From Dipteronia dyeriana (lineage: Eukaryota; Streptophyta; Magnoliopsida; Sapindales; Sapindaceae): a stretch of DNA of 64,000 nt. Where the stretch lies: NCBI GenBank assembly GCA_032871835.1, contig CM065296.1, positions 119,112,146 to 119,176,145 on the forward strand, read 5' to 3'. Within the stretch, counting starts at the first letter, position 1. Each line of letters starts with the position of its first letter. The position numbers were made by a program, and so were the translations under genes. Below the pieces are notes generated by a model. The model had not been told where the DNA came from. It saw nothing but the letters and a program-made list of their open reading frames with translations, and did no database searches. Positions 36,395 through 48,084 of this stretch are shown here, in pieces.

Positions 36395-39300
36395 TCATGC
36401 AATCCAATATGCTCCATGGCCAGCTACTCCTTCAATTTTGTACGGGCATTCCCATCTGTCAGACAAGGAACCTACAACTTTATTTTTTGTATCCAGTAAC
36501 ACTTTTCTGAGTACCAGGTCTCCTAGTTGGAATTTTCTGCCTCGAACATGAGAGTTGTAGTGGCGAGCTACTCTTTGTTGATATGTCATATTTCGTATTC
36601 GAGACTTCCTCCTTTTCTCTTTTAGCTCATCTAGACTTTGTAACAGCATATCAACATTCTGATCTTCATTATATAGCCTGACTCTCGGTGATATATATGG
36701 TGTTTCTATAGGGATAACAGCTTCTATTCCAAATGCTAAAGTGAATGGAGTTTCTCCTGTTGAAGTTCTTGTTGTCATCCGATATGCCCATAATACTTCG
36801 GGAAGTGTTTCAACCCAACTTCCTTTCTTGGCATCTAGCTTTGCTTTGAGTGTATGCTTGATGATTTTGTTTACTGCTTGAGGTTGCCCGTTTGTTTGAG
36901 GGTAGGCAGGTGTGGCATAGTAATTGGCAATTTGGTACTCTTTGCACAGTTGTCTTAATTTTATATTATCGAACTGGGTGTCGTTGTCAGTGATGATAGT
37001 GTTTGGGACTCCAAACTTGTAGGGTATATTTTTCTTCATAAAATTTATGGTATTTGCCTCTGTGATATGCATTAATGCTTTAGTTTCTGCCCACTTCATG
37101 AAATAGTCAACGGCTACTATGGCATGCTTCGCTCCACCCCCTGTCCCAACTGGCATTGGGCCAGTTAAGTCCAAGCCCCATATGGCAAATGGCCATGGGG
37201 ACGTAAGGTTTCTATGTTGTTTAGGGGATTTTCGGATATTATTAGCAATCCTTTGGCAAGTATTGTAGCTCTCCGAACATCGTTGTGCATCTAAGAATAA
37301 AATGGGCCAATAATAACCTTGCATGAGTACCTTGTGTGCTAAACTTTTACCCCCAGTATGGTTTCCACAAACTCTCCCATGGATTTCCTGTAATATCTGA
37401 CATGAATCTTCCTCTGATACATATCTTTGGAGTGTTCGGAAAAACCCCCTTTTGTATAGTTCTCCTCCGATCAATATGTATCTTGTTGACTGATACCTGA
37501 TATGTTTGGCTTGTAGGAGATCTTCCGGGAGCACGCCTTCTTCCAGGAAACTTTTTAGCTGAGTCATCCCACCGTCTGATGATGTTCGGATTTCTACAAT
37601 TTTAAAGTTTTTTGGCTCAGCTGTGCTCGGTTTGAAGAGATGTAAGACCGGAATAGTTTTTGGCCTGAATATGGTTGTTATTGAAGCTAGCTTGGACAAA
37701 GCATCTGTCTTTTCATTCTCTCCCCTGGGGATCTGGGCAATCTTATATTCTATGAATTTCTGAAAGAGCTGTTTTGCTATGTCACGATAAGCTATCATGC
37801 CTTCATCTCTAGCTTGATATTCGTCCAGGACTTGGTTAACGACTACCTATGAGTCGCTAAATATCTCGATCTCATCTACTCCGAGGGCTATGCAAACTCT
37901 GAGTCCAGCTAGTAGCGTCTTGCACTCGGCTTGATTATTAGTTGCTTTAAAGTCAAATCTCATGGCACACTCGACATCATTTCTTTCTGGGGTGCATACT
38001 ACGATCTCTGCCCCGCTGCCGTGAGTGTTTAAAGATCCATCGACATATAATTTCCATGGGAAATTTTTGCCCAACATCTTTTTTGCCTACAGGTTTGGTT
38101 CTGTGAACTCTGCTATAAAATATGTCACTGTTTGGCCTTTAAGAGATGTCTTGGGGATGTACTGAATATGGAATTCACTTAGCTCGATTGCCCATTTGGT
38201 TAGTCTTCCTGAAATTTTTGGTTTCTGTAGAATTTGCTTAAGTGGGCAATCGGTGAGGACCCGGATTGCATGAGCCTGAAAATATGGCCTTAGCTTACTT
38301 GCTATCGAAACCAATGACATGGCCATTTTTTCTACTTGTGAATACCTGGTTTTAGCTGGAAGAAGTGTCTTGCTGGTATAGTACACCGGTCTCTGTACTT
38401 CATCCTCTGTTCTGACTAGAACTAAACTCACTGTTAATTCTGTAATTGATAACTACAAGCTGAGTATCTCTCCGATTTTTAGTTTCGAAAGGATGGGAGC
38501 TTGCCCTAGGTACTCTTTGATTTTTAAGAACGTCTGCTCGCATTCTTTTTTCCATTCGAGTTCTTTTCCTTTTTTAATCACTTTAAAAAAGGGAGCACAT
38601 TTGTCTGTGGCCTTTGAGATGAATCTACCCAATGAGGCTGAGCACCCTGTTAAGCGCTGCACTTCTTTTAGTGCCCTTGGTGAGGTCATTTTTTGTAGGT
38701 CTTTGATCTTTTTAGGATTTACTTCGATTCCCCTTTGGTGAACTTGGAAACTCAGGAACCTTCCTAAAGGAACTCCATATAGGCACTTGTTCAGATTCAG
38801 CTTTATTTGGTATCTCCTCAAAACGTCGAATGTTTCTCGCAGGTCTGAGGTATGTCTGTCTGCCGAGATGCTCCTAGTCAACATGCTATCTATGTAAACT
38901 TTCATGTTTCTTCAAATTTGTCGTGCAAAGATTCTGTTGACCAACCTTTGGTATGTTGCCCCTGTATTTTTTAACCCCGAGGGTATTACTGTGTGACAGT
39001 ATAAGCCCTGATCGGTTTTGAATGCCGTTTTCTCTTCATCAGCCTTGTTCATCCGGATTTGGTTATATCCTGAGTAGGCATCCATGAAACTGAGTACTTC
39101 GTGACCTGATGTAGCATCAACCAATTGGTTTATCCTTGGCAGTGGAAAACTGTCTTTTGGGCATGCCTTATTCAAATCTGTGAAATCTACGTACATTCTC
39201 CACTGACAGTTTTTCTTTTGAACGAGGACCACATTAGCTACCCATTGAGGATAGTTGATCTCTCTAATTGACCCTACAACGAGTAACTTTTCCACTTCCT

Positions 39301-39538
39301 GCTTGATTGCCTGACTTCTTACGAGATTGAATGACCTTCTCTTTTGTATTGCTGGTTTTACATTCGGGTCTACCGCGAGATGATGAGATATTATTCGGGC
39401 ATCTATCCCGACCATGTCTTCATGACTCCAGACGAACACATCCTTGTATTCTTTCAGCAGATCAGTGAGGCTTTGTTTGAATTTTCCTTCCAAATTAGCC
39501 CCGATCTTGATCTTCTTATCTGGTTCATCTTCTTTCAA
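36395..39538 (-). pseudogene. Tat pol: RT, RNase H, second RNase H, integrase, broken
   Basis: Reverse transcriptase begins near 39480 with the palm motif SFMDAYSGYNQI, but the usual YVDD is YIDS (about 38895), losing one catalytic aspartate. A stop near 38912 separates palm from thumb, and others fall near 38453 and 38085. The first RNase H lies at about 38430-38090. A second, archaeal-type RNase H (LYVDGSLNTHGSG, NNQAECKTLL, IFSDS) lies at 38077-37847 and ends at a stop right after its last aspartate. Integrase (37798-36395) has an intact HHCC finger (GNHTGG, CSESYNTC) and both aspartates (WGLDLTGP, TDNDTQF), but the glutamate of the DDE triad is Gln (GQPQAVNK). The double RNase H marks the Tat lineage. 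Confidence 0.9.
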
Positions 39539-39716
39539 GATTAATTCTTCTACCGGTTCATTTTTGGACTCCTTTGGTTCTTCCCTTGGATCAAATTCGA
39601 ATGATAGTGACTCTTTGTTCTGGTTCGGCTGTGTTATAGTGCATACTTGTTCTCCATCGTTTATGTCTTTGTAAATGAAAGGTTAGCTCTTCGGGCCATC
39701 TCCTGAGACCCCTTGA

Positions 39717-41280
39717 TGTGTGTAAATCGTGTTATAAAAATAATACTCACAAGTGCACGAATCGTGAAGATATCATACAGCGACAAGTAAGGATCGTTCC
39801 CACGAGAACTAGAGATTTATCGATTAAAAGTAATTCTAATTAAAGCTAAATTAAAGTAACAAGAAGATTATTGTTGTGAAGAGATTGTTTGAAGATTGAA
39901 TTAAAACTAAAACTAAATTATCCTATGAAAGCAATTTAACAAAGAATTGGTGTTGTGATCAAGAGATGGAAGAATTAGGTCATCAATGCTCCCCAACTAT
40001 GTTTACTCAATGTTTCGAATTGACTTTGATAACAGAATATTAATCAAGTTAAGGGTTCTTTCTTATCTTAAGTATGATTGTTACCGTATAATCCTGGAAT
40101 GAATCAAGTGTTCTCAATTACAATTTACCCATTGATCAATGGCGCAAACTACAACCGAGAGCCCATTAAGTACAAGAACAATGAACCAAAACCTACTTGC
40201 ATAGATCAATGTTAAGATCAGATTTATCCATTTAATTGAATATTAATTAAGATTACGTATAGATCAATACTCCAACCTCAATCATTAAATTATCAAAACC
40301 TTAAATTCATGCCAACGTATGATCATGCATCAACAAGAATAAAGAATTAAGGTATAGGATGAATTGAATTAATCAAAACTCAATTTAATTAAATATAATC
40401 AATTCTAATAAAGAGCACTCATAGAGGTTCACATGGATTCCCCAGTATGGAATTAGTTACACATGGTGAAAATAGAAAGAGAAGAGGAAGAAACAATAAA
40501 ACTCATTGAGGCCTCAAACGGATTCTTTAAATCTTTAATGATGAATTCTTCTTCGTCTTCGAATCTTCAAATGCGCAACGATGAATGGAAGTTGTAAGGT
40601 GATGTATGGTGTTGGAGTGGTGGGGGAAGGCCCCCTTGGTGGCTTGGCACCTCCCTTGACTTCTCTCTCCCGAAATTAGGGTTCACATGGTGTTTATATA
40701 GGTATAGATGCTATGTCATGTCCTTAAACAACAAGGAAATCAATTCAAATATAGAACTCTACCTTTTTCGAACTTTATTTCTTTCCTAATCAAATAAAAA
40801 GACTACTTATTGAATGAATATTAGGATTAGGTTTCAACTTGTTTGCACAAGACTCCCAAATTATCCAAGAAGGAAATATTTCCCATTCCGACAACTTGAA
40901 AAATAAGTCTCGTCATTAATCACAGAATTATGACTAATCTGATCACCGGGTACTAAAACGAGCATAATTTCTTCTAGAAATATCACAATTGTGATCCGTA
41001 AAGTGCGCCAGAAACTAGACTTTCAAGGATTTCAATCCATAGGTAGTAGGACACACAATTCGATCTGAGCTAAGAGATATAGGCCCCGCAATCTAGTTGT
41101 TCTACATTGCTCCAAAATTTAACTTTTTGCTTTTTTTCTCCAAAATAACATCTATCACCTCTTGAATGGAATGTGACCTAAACACGCTCAACAAACACAT
41201 AAAATACTTAATTTCACCTAAGAACTAAGCACAAATAATAGGAAATGGGGATCTAAAACATGTATAGAAATAGACCGATC
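39717..41280. mobile_element. 1.56-kb insertion with perfect 9-bp duplication, Mutator-like
   Basis: It interrupts the Tat element between protease and RT. Both flanks carry ACCCCTTGA (39708-39716 and 41281-41289), a perfect 9-bp duplication, the size typical of Mutator-like elements. The ends (TGTGTGTAAATCG and AATAGACCGATC) are not obvious inverted repeats, as in the non-TIR group of these elements. Inside, CACAAGTGCACGAATCG and AAGGATCGTTCCCACGAG (39750-39805) belong to a repeat commonly seen in plant genomes. No coding region is present. Confidence 0.7.
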
Positions 41281-41289
41281 ACCCCTTGA

Positions 41290-41913
41290 CTACTCCGACC
41301 CCCTGTTCAGTCGGGAATTTGATCATTAGGGCGTAAGTAGCCATTACAGCATTTGTTTTATTCAAGAACGGCCGACCTAACAATGCGTTATATGGCCAAT
41401 TATCAAAGTCTACCACTACAAAATCGATTAATACTATTTTCTGGCAAGGTGCTACTCCAATTTTTACGGGCAACTTTGCCATCCCCGAGAGACCTGACCT
41501 CAACTCCCCCGAATTCTCTGAGTGGGGTATGAAAAAGCTACAAATCCTTTCGGTTCAACCTGAGTTGATCGTAGACAGCTACATTGAGAATATCTGTCGA
41601 ACTTCCATTGTCTATTAAAATTCTCCAGACTTCCATGTGTCCAATTTGGGCACTTATGACTAGGACGTCATTCTGCTGAACATCGACCCCATGTGAATCA
41701 GCTTCTGTGAATATTATTGGTTCCCATCCTTCCTTTACCCTTTTTGGGTCTGGTTCGACCGAGTTCACGTCAAAGTTCTGTCTTGCCTCCACCGCTTCTC
41801 TGATTTCTTGTGTTCGCTCTCGGTTACTTCTTCCAGCTGATGGCCTTCCAAAGATTGTTTGTATTACTTCATTGGCCTCGAGGTTGGCCCTTTGGTTTCG
41901 ATCAGAGCTGTGA
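41290..41913 (-). pseudogene. Tat protease region, broken
   Basis: Aspartic protease with ILIDNGSSTDIL (about 41625-41590), the usual Tat form of the active site, followed by ALLGRPFLNKTNAV near 41370-41320. The frame is broken by a stop near 41538 and a shift before 41503. Upstream, EAVEARQNFDVNSVEP links it to gag. Position right after gag and before RT is as expected; the 1.56-kb insertion now separates it from RT. Confidence 0.85.
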
Positions 41914-43601
41914 TCGGCCCTAGTCGCTTTCTTTGTTTCTGGCCTCTCATCTCTTTTTAAGATTATATCTTGTAAGTGTCCTTCCCGAATGAGGGTCTCT
42001 ATGTAATCCCTGAGCTGGTAACACTTGGAAGTCTCATGACATGTTTCCTTGTGGAATCTGCAGTATTTTGTTGTATCTCATTGGGCAAACTGAGACTGTC
42101 GGCGTGGCTCTTTTACCAGATTTTTTTCTTCCAGTATGGCTAGGATTTCTTCCTGCTTTTTTCGAAGATGGGTGTAGTTTGCTTATATTCCTCAGAATTT
42201 CTCCGTGGTCTGATCGGTATTACTTCTGTTTCCTCCGTATTTGCTTCTTTCTTTGCCGTTTCCTTTTTGTTTGCCCTTTTGGTTCTGTACCTTTGACTCA
42301 ACATCCTTTTGTTCAGGTTTTCCTCCGTGCATGTAGCATCCTCCCGTGGTAAACTCTTCTTCTTCGGCTAATGCATATCATCCCGCCATGTCCATCATAT
42401 CTGCATATCTGGTTAGACGGGTCCTTCTTAAGTCAAAAGATAGTCGTTCATTTTGTAAATTGTTTATGAATGCAACAATTATTGTTTCGTCATTTACACT
42501 ACCGATTTCTGATACCGATTGGCCGAATCTCCCCAGGTATTTCTTTAGAGACTCATATTTCCCTTGTTTCAGTTGAGAAAGGTAAGCCATTGATTTCTTC
42601 ATGTGAACGTTACCCAAAAATTATCTTGAGAAACTTCTGCTTAGTTCACCAAAACTTTCGATGCTTGCTGGGGGTAACCTTTCGAACCATCGAGCCTGTG
42701 TCTCCTAGAGTTTGTAGAAATTTAAGGCATAATAAGGGGTCGATGTGGGCATACTGAGTCATAGCACTTTTATACTGTCTGACGTGTTCTTTAGGATCTG
42801 TATCCTTCTTGAATTGTTTCACGTGAGGCATCCTGAATCTTTCTAGAAATGGAGTTCGTAGAATGTCCCTAGTGAATGGACTATCAGAATCGTCGTCGGA
42901 CAAGTCATTGTACCCCTAACGTCTAACCAGTGCGTCCATTTGACACCTATTGTTTTCAACTTCTCGGGTCAGACTCTGAATTACTACATCTCTATCTCCC
43001 ACAGAATCTCCATGATGGTTAAACAGTCGAGTGATTGTCATTCCTTTTTCAGGCTCCTCTTTGCTTTGCTGTCGAGTCTCATGGGTTGATCCTTACAGCT
43101 GTATGGTTCCGTGATGGCACTTGCGATGGTGCCGATCATTTTTCTCTAATGACGATCGATCCTTGTGTCGGTCATGCTTACGGTGTCTATCTTAGGCTGT
43201 CTGATCATGGTTCTGCCTTTGGCGTGGTTGCTCTTCTTCGGGTGTTCCACATTCTGCTTGACTAAATGGAATGGAGTTCCTGCCAGCTTCTGGTGCATCT
43301 GGTTCTGGCCCAATTATAACCTAACGAAGCTTGTAAGTGGGGGACTAGAAGGTTGTGCTTCTTCTGCAGCTAGCAGATCAACTCCTTCCTTCGCCGCGTC
43401 CACTACCAGCTGTTGTAGTGCCTCACGGAAACGTAGTGTCAGGTCTTCGCTGGTCGGAGGGATTTGTTGGATCCCCACCAGAGACTTTGGTTGGTTCTCG
43501 ATTGTGGCGAGATCTCGTGAACTACTGCCAATATGAACATTGTCTTGAGATTTTTGGATATCCACAGAACTGTTTCTGCTTCTGCTTCCACTTCCCGTCA
43601 T
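41914..43601 (-). pseudogene. Tat gag, broken
   Basis: Starts at 43601 (MTGSGSRSRNSSVD) close to the primer-binding region. The first frame stops at 43314. The capsid core (PFLERFRMPHVKQFKKDTDPKEHVRQY) is at 42860-42780, and the following QYKS...LKQGKYESLKKYLGRFGQ part is in another frame (42617-42378). The nucleocapsid motif CRFHKETCHETSKCYQL lies near 42060-42010. At least four stops or shifts are present, including a run of stops near 42910-43010. Confidence 0.85.
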
Positions 43602-43631
43602 TACCTTTAATCAAATCGGAGGTTCAGCCTC

Positions 43632-43647
43632 TCCTTCTAGCGCCAAT
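43632..43647 (-). promoter_or_regulatory. Primer-binding region of the Tat element
   Basis: Directly after the 5' LTR on the minus strand comes ATTGGCGCTAGAAGGAG. The same sequence with one change (GACGCTAGAAGGAG) follows the LTR at 49400. TGGCGCTAGAAGG is the expected place for tRNA priming; I do not assign the tRNA. Confidence 0.6.
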
Positions 43648-44463
43648 TGTTGACGTCGATTTCTTGATGTGTGAGAAAGTCAACAAGATTAGATTTTAGT
43701 TGTGATCTCAAAGAGAAAGAGAAGGAGAAAGTAATTGGACACAAGTTTTACGTGGTAAAACTCCGATGACCTGAGAAACGTCCACAGGTGGTTGAATAAA
43801 CAACCGAGTCAAAATCCACTATTGAAAAAGATTTACAGCTCTCGATCTCTCTTTTTTCTCTCTGTATTGCTATATATTCTTATGACGAGATTATGAGTCT
43901 ATTTATATGTACATAGAACCCTAATCTTTTTTGTACAAATAATGAAAGATTCTTGTATTTAATTATGATTGGTTACTTGTTTGGAGTAGTCTGTCTTCTT
44001 TCCTATTTCGAAGATTTGTATAGAGATTGAATGGGACTCTAGTGATATAGTCCAGTTAGGACTTATTTCCTTATAAATACGTAGTCTTTTTGAAGAAATA
44101 AAATTGTTGTCTGATTTGGAACCTTTTTCCTGTTTGGTATTCTATTCTTCTTGGAATTTTTCTTCGGCGCGGATATCTTTGCGTATTTTAACATGATTCT
44201 TGGTTCCTATGCGAGCTTTATTCGGGTTTCTTCATGTTTGTTCCGAGTGGAACACGACGTCAGCTGATCCCGAATGACGTCATCTGATCCCAAGTGACGT
44301 CAACTGATCCCGAGTAGGTTTCAGTCAATACTTGCTTTTATACTTACTCGAGTTCCTCTCCTTTTGTGATATCTTACGGGATATTTTCTGAATGCCTATT
44401 CGGATGTCCACCTGGCAATTTTATCCTCTTTGTCGATGATGTGTACATCTGATAAAATTTACA
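43648..44463 (-). repeat. 5' LTR of the Tat element
   Basis: 816 bp, in plus reading TGTTGACGTCG to AAAATTTACA. It carries the palindrome GTTTTACGTGGTAAAAC (43745-43761) and GATCCCGAGTAG-type repeats at 44265-44320. Confidence 0.9.
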
Positions 44464-44686
44464 TTGAATATGACATCATCTGATCCCGAGTAGAATATGA
44501 CGTCAGCTGATCCCGAGTGACGTCAATTGATCCCGAGTAGGTTTCGGTCAATACTTGCTTTTATACTTCCTCAGGTTCCTCTCCTTTGGTGATATCTTAC
44601 AGGATATTTTCTGAATGTCTATTCGGATGTCCACCTAACAAATTTATTCTCTTTTTCAATAACGTGTACATCTATTAAAATTTACA
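44464..44686 (-). repeat. Partial Tat LTR abutting the full LTR
   Basis: A second copy of the last 223 bp (plus reading) of the LTR, GAATATGACATCATCTGATCCCGAG to AAAATTTACA, follows the complete LTR directly. It suggests that the Tat element inserted into an LTR of its own family, or that an unequal exchange occurred. Confidence 0.85.
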
Positions 44687-45134
44687 TATGCCAATTCTCT
44701 AAACTCACTACAACAAATATAACATTTTATAGCATGTCATTATAGCATTCTTTTAAGAATGCTATAAAATATGTACTTATTATAGCATTTAAAGTACAAT
44801 GCTATAAAAAATACCATTTTATTTTTTATAACATTTTAGCTTGAATAATATAACATTTTATGGATGTTATAAAATTAAATTAAATGTTTAAATTACATAG
44901 CACTTTAATAGAGCTATGATATGTCATAAAATTATTATTATATATATATATATATATTAACATAGCATTTAAGGAATGCTATAGTAGGATATTAATTTGA
45001 AATGTTACCCACAAGAGGGAAAAGTTCTGCCCAGTTTTTGTTATTCCCTCTATTTACACTTTTTTTTTTAAATGTCATTTATTTACTTTTTTAACATCTC
45101 CACACCCCCCATCTTTTATTTTGTTTATTCTCTT

Positions 45135-45459
45135 TAGGGATGACCATTTTACCCCGGGACCCCAAACCTCTAATCCCCCATATTCATTTGAGAGAATTTT
45201 TTTTTGGGGGGGGGGGGGGGGGGGGGGGGTGGATGGGGATGACTTTTAACCTCAAATTTAAATGGGGTTAAGGATGGGGGGACCCGTCCCCATCCTTATT
45301 TTCTCATTTCCCCCATAAATTCCTTGAAATGGGGATGGGGTTAGGGTTAAGTGCCTCCATCCCCATTTTTCCATTTCCCCCAAATATTATAATATTATAT
45401 AAAAAATATATTAACATATATTTTTATTATAATTTCAATATTTTTATTATTTTTATTTT

Positions 45460-45501
<42 letters not shown>

Positions 45502-45936
45502 AACTTAAATTACATACCGAGCAATCTAACTATATATACATATTGATTTTCTTGTTAAATTACACACCAAGCAAGCTCCATATAATTTATTAATATATTT
45601 TACTAACTATATATACATATGAAACAACTTAACTTTCATTTCAATTTGTATGGAATGTTATTTTGTATTTGAATTTATTAGATTGTGAATTTATGTGTTT
45701 CTTTAATATGTAATTTTTACTGATATAGGAAAAGTGGAGAAATGGGAAACTTTGAGGAAATGGAAAAACAAAAAAAACGAAGAAAAATAGGAGAAATGGA
45801 AAAATGGGAATGGTGATGGAGGGACCTCCCCCCAAAATTACCCCAATGGGGAAAAGGGGGATGGGGGAGGGTTTGGAAAATGGGGTTGGGGATGGGGGAC
45901 CTACATCCGCCCCCATTTCCCCATTGGCCATCCCTA
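45135..45936. mobile_element. hAT MITE nested in the CACTA element
   Basis: 802 bp, TAGGGATGACCATTTTACCCC to GGCCATCCCTA, with inverted ends TAGGGATG(G/A)CCA. Flanks ATTCTCTT (45127-45134) and ATCCTCTT (45937-45944) match at 7 of 8. The interior is built of GGGGATGGGG/CCCCATCCCC-type units and includes an unusually long G-run. Confidence 0.85.
45206..45229 (+). repeat. 24-base G homopolymer
   Basis: An unbroken run of 24 G follows nine T. Length could be affected by sequencing error. Confidence 0.7.
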
Positions 45937-47005
45937 ATCCTCTTCAAACTTGTTTTTGCTGCCACTCACTTCCATCTTCCTCGAATCATTTTTTTTTTCT
46001 TCAACCTCTCCTTCATCTATTAGATGATTAATCTCTTTATTATGAAGCCATTTCCACAATTTGGTTGGTATCTCTCTCATCCCATGGTTGTCACTATTTC
46101 TACTGCAAATAAATAATCAACATTTTTTTTTTTGGCTTTTGGTTCAATTTGTTGAGACATTTATTGTTGATAATATTCATGATGAAGTTTGTTGGAATAC
46201 CAAATTGATTGAAATCTGAACATGCAGGTAAGTGGTAATACTTTTAACTTCTTTATTTTATCTTGAAATCTAATATATAAATTTTTATCAAAGATTTAAT
46301 TTCTGTAATTTTTTATTTATTTTGTAAAGTTGATTATTTTTCTTCATTCTATTTTGCAGAATTTGTACTACGAAGAAATTAATAGTGATTTTAGTCTCTC
46401 AAACAATAACTTTAACCGTTGGATCCATTGACTACATCATTGATGAATATTCATGTGATAGCTAATTTGTGTAATTATTATATATTTTTCTTTGTTGGAA
46501 GAGATATATAGTTTAATTTTAAGTTAAGTTTTTGCATTTTAGAAGAAGATTCATACTTTGTGTACATAAGTTTATTTGACAATGTAATTTGTATATATTC
46601 GAAATATGTCGAATCAATTGTAAATTTATGTGGTACCTTTTATTTTATAAATATAGATGAATAAAATAAAAATTGATAAAACTATATATATATTTAATGT
46701 AATTTAAATTATAGCATTTTGGAAATGCTATCAAATGGTTGTTATAGCGTTAAGAAAAAGCTATTAATTACACCATCTAACTTTTCTAGAGAGTGCATAG
46801 CATCACATGAATGCTATAAAAAAGGATTTATAGCAATATTGGTAGCATTTACCAAATGCTATGAAATTGTTTGATAGCATTTAATAAATGCTATGAAATG
46901 TAAAAACTTTTAATAACACGGGCTAACATAGCATGCTTCTAAATGCTATTATTCACCTATGATAGTATTTATCTTATGTTATTATAGGTCATATTTGTTG
47001 TAGTG

Positions 47006-47539
47006 ACCGATCACGAAGCACACCTCCGTAGTCAAGACAAGATTTCAGCTCGTCATACCTCCTGTTACGCGTATCTGCCATTTAAGGTTTCACTTAAACA
47101 GTAATTTTATAGAAAGTGAAGCATGAATTTGTAATAGACTCGTGGAAGGACTATAGTTTAAATGATTATGTTACTATGTAAATATTAATGTATACTAAAG
47201 AAGTTATATGTTTTTTTATTCACTAATATTGGATAACCCAAATGATGTGACAAATATTTTTTTTATTAATCACATCATCTTATATTGTATATGATGAAGA
47301 TAATTCACTTATCATATCATTTAAGTTGAAATTTAGATTAAATTTTTAGACTGTCTAATATTATTCTTTTTTATTTTGAAAAATATTATGATTTTTTTTA
47401 TTATTGAATTTCATCGATCACATTGAATATAGTGAAGTGCACTTGTATAATAATAATAATGATAATAATAATAATAATAATATAACCACCTTATCTAATA
47501 GCTAGCGTGACCATCAACCCGAAATTTGTCATGCAAATT
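47006..47539. other. Intergenic stretch, no gene seen
   Basis: AT-rich with a (TAA)n microsatellite at about 47448-47482. Confidence 0.6.
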
Positions 47540-47856
47540 CAGATGAAGATTTATAAAAAAAAAAAAATTGAACAGCTATTTAATAAAGATAAAAAGGGCA
47601 GAACACAGCTGGCAACACACAAACAAGGCATAAGGAAAACAAACCAGAACCACAGAAAGGAGATGCAAACAGAGCCCAAACAAAAGAAAAAGAAAAACAG
47701 AGCAGGGTAAAAAGGCAACAAAAACTCAGACACCCATAAACATCAGATCTCCCTCATTGTTTGATCCTTTCTGAGCTAACATATCCGCGAAAGAGTTTGT
47801 ATCTTTAGGATCGTGGATGATCTTTAGATTCCCATGAAGTTTTATCAAATTGGGAG
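47540..47856 (-). pseudogene. LINE (L1-type) 3' end with RNase H tail
   Basis: On the minus strand a short frame ends IIHDPKDTNSFADMLAQKG...GDLMFMGV and a stop (near 47730), which resembles the last part of the RNase H (RVT_3) domain of plant L1 elements, where DxxADxLAKxG is typical. It is followed by a T/TTTG-rich 3' untranslated region and a T-run at about 47556-47569. Only the 3' tip remains, as in most 5'-truncated LINE copies. The assignment rests on a short match. Confidence 0.5.
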
Positions 47857-48044
47857 GTGGCCATTATCAATTGTATTTTGCTTCAAAAGTCAAGAATGGA
47901 AAGCTGATGAGAGGTGGCATCATGCATGTAGCTCTCAATGTGTTGGTGACCTTACTCCCAAACGCTCACTTGTCATGGAATAATAAATCCAAAGCTCTGC
48001 GGTCCTATCCAGCCAAGCAAATCCTATACCTTCTAATTACCTAT

Positions 48045-48084
<40 letters not shown>

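Larger units (their letters stand above)
26058..44463 (-). mobile_element. Tat-lineage Ty3/gypsy retrotransposon with antisense frame, nested insertions
   Basis: Read on the minus strand: 5' LTR (44463-43648), primer-binding region, gag, protease, RT, RNase H, a second RNase H, integrase, a minisatellite spacer, a plus-strand frame with Transposase_28-like domain and coiled coil, then the 3' LTR (26736-26058, truncated). Removing the inner copia (28033-34510) and the 1.56-kb insertion (39717-41280) leaves about 10.4 kb. The extra RNase H and an antisense frame between pol and the 3' LTR are known traits of Tat-lineage (Ogre/Retand-like) elements. Many stops plus altered RT and integrase active sites show it is inactive. 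Confidence 0.85.
44706..47005. mobile_element. Nonautonomous CACTA (En/Spm) element
   Basis: Starts CACTACAACAAATATAACA and ends GGTCATATTTGTTGTAGTG, a 15-bp CACTACAACAAATAT inverted terminal repeat. Flanking 3-mers are ACT and ACC (one mismatch). Both subterminal regions (44725-45000 and 46700-46990) hold many ATAGCATTT/AAATGCTAT units in both orientations, as transposase-binding arrays do in CACTA elements. There is no transposase. A hAT MITE sits inside it. Confidence 0.9.

Noticed and set aside
36315..36551. Gly/Arg-rich plus-strand frame with SGRGKT repeats
   Set aside because: It is the opposite-strand reading of a 24-bp tandem repeat at the end of the integrase region.
45641..46031. 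Pro-rich frames on both strands
   Set aside because: They read through the GGGGAT/CCCCAT repeats of a MITE and have no coding signature.
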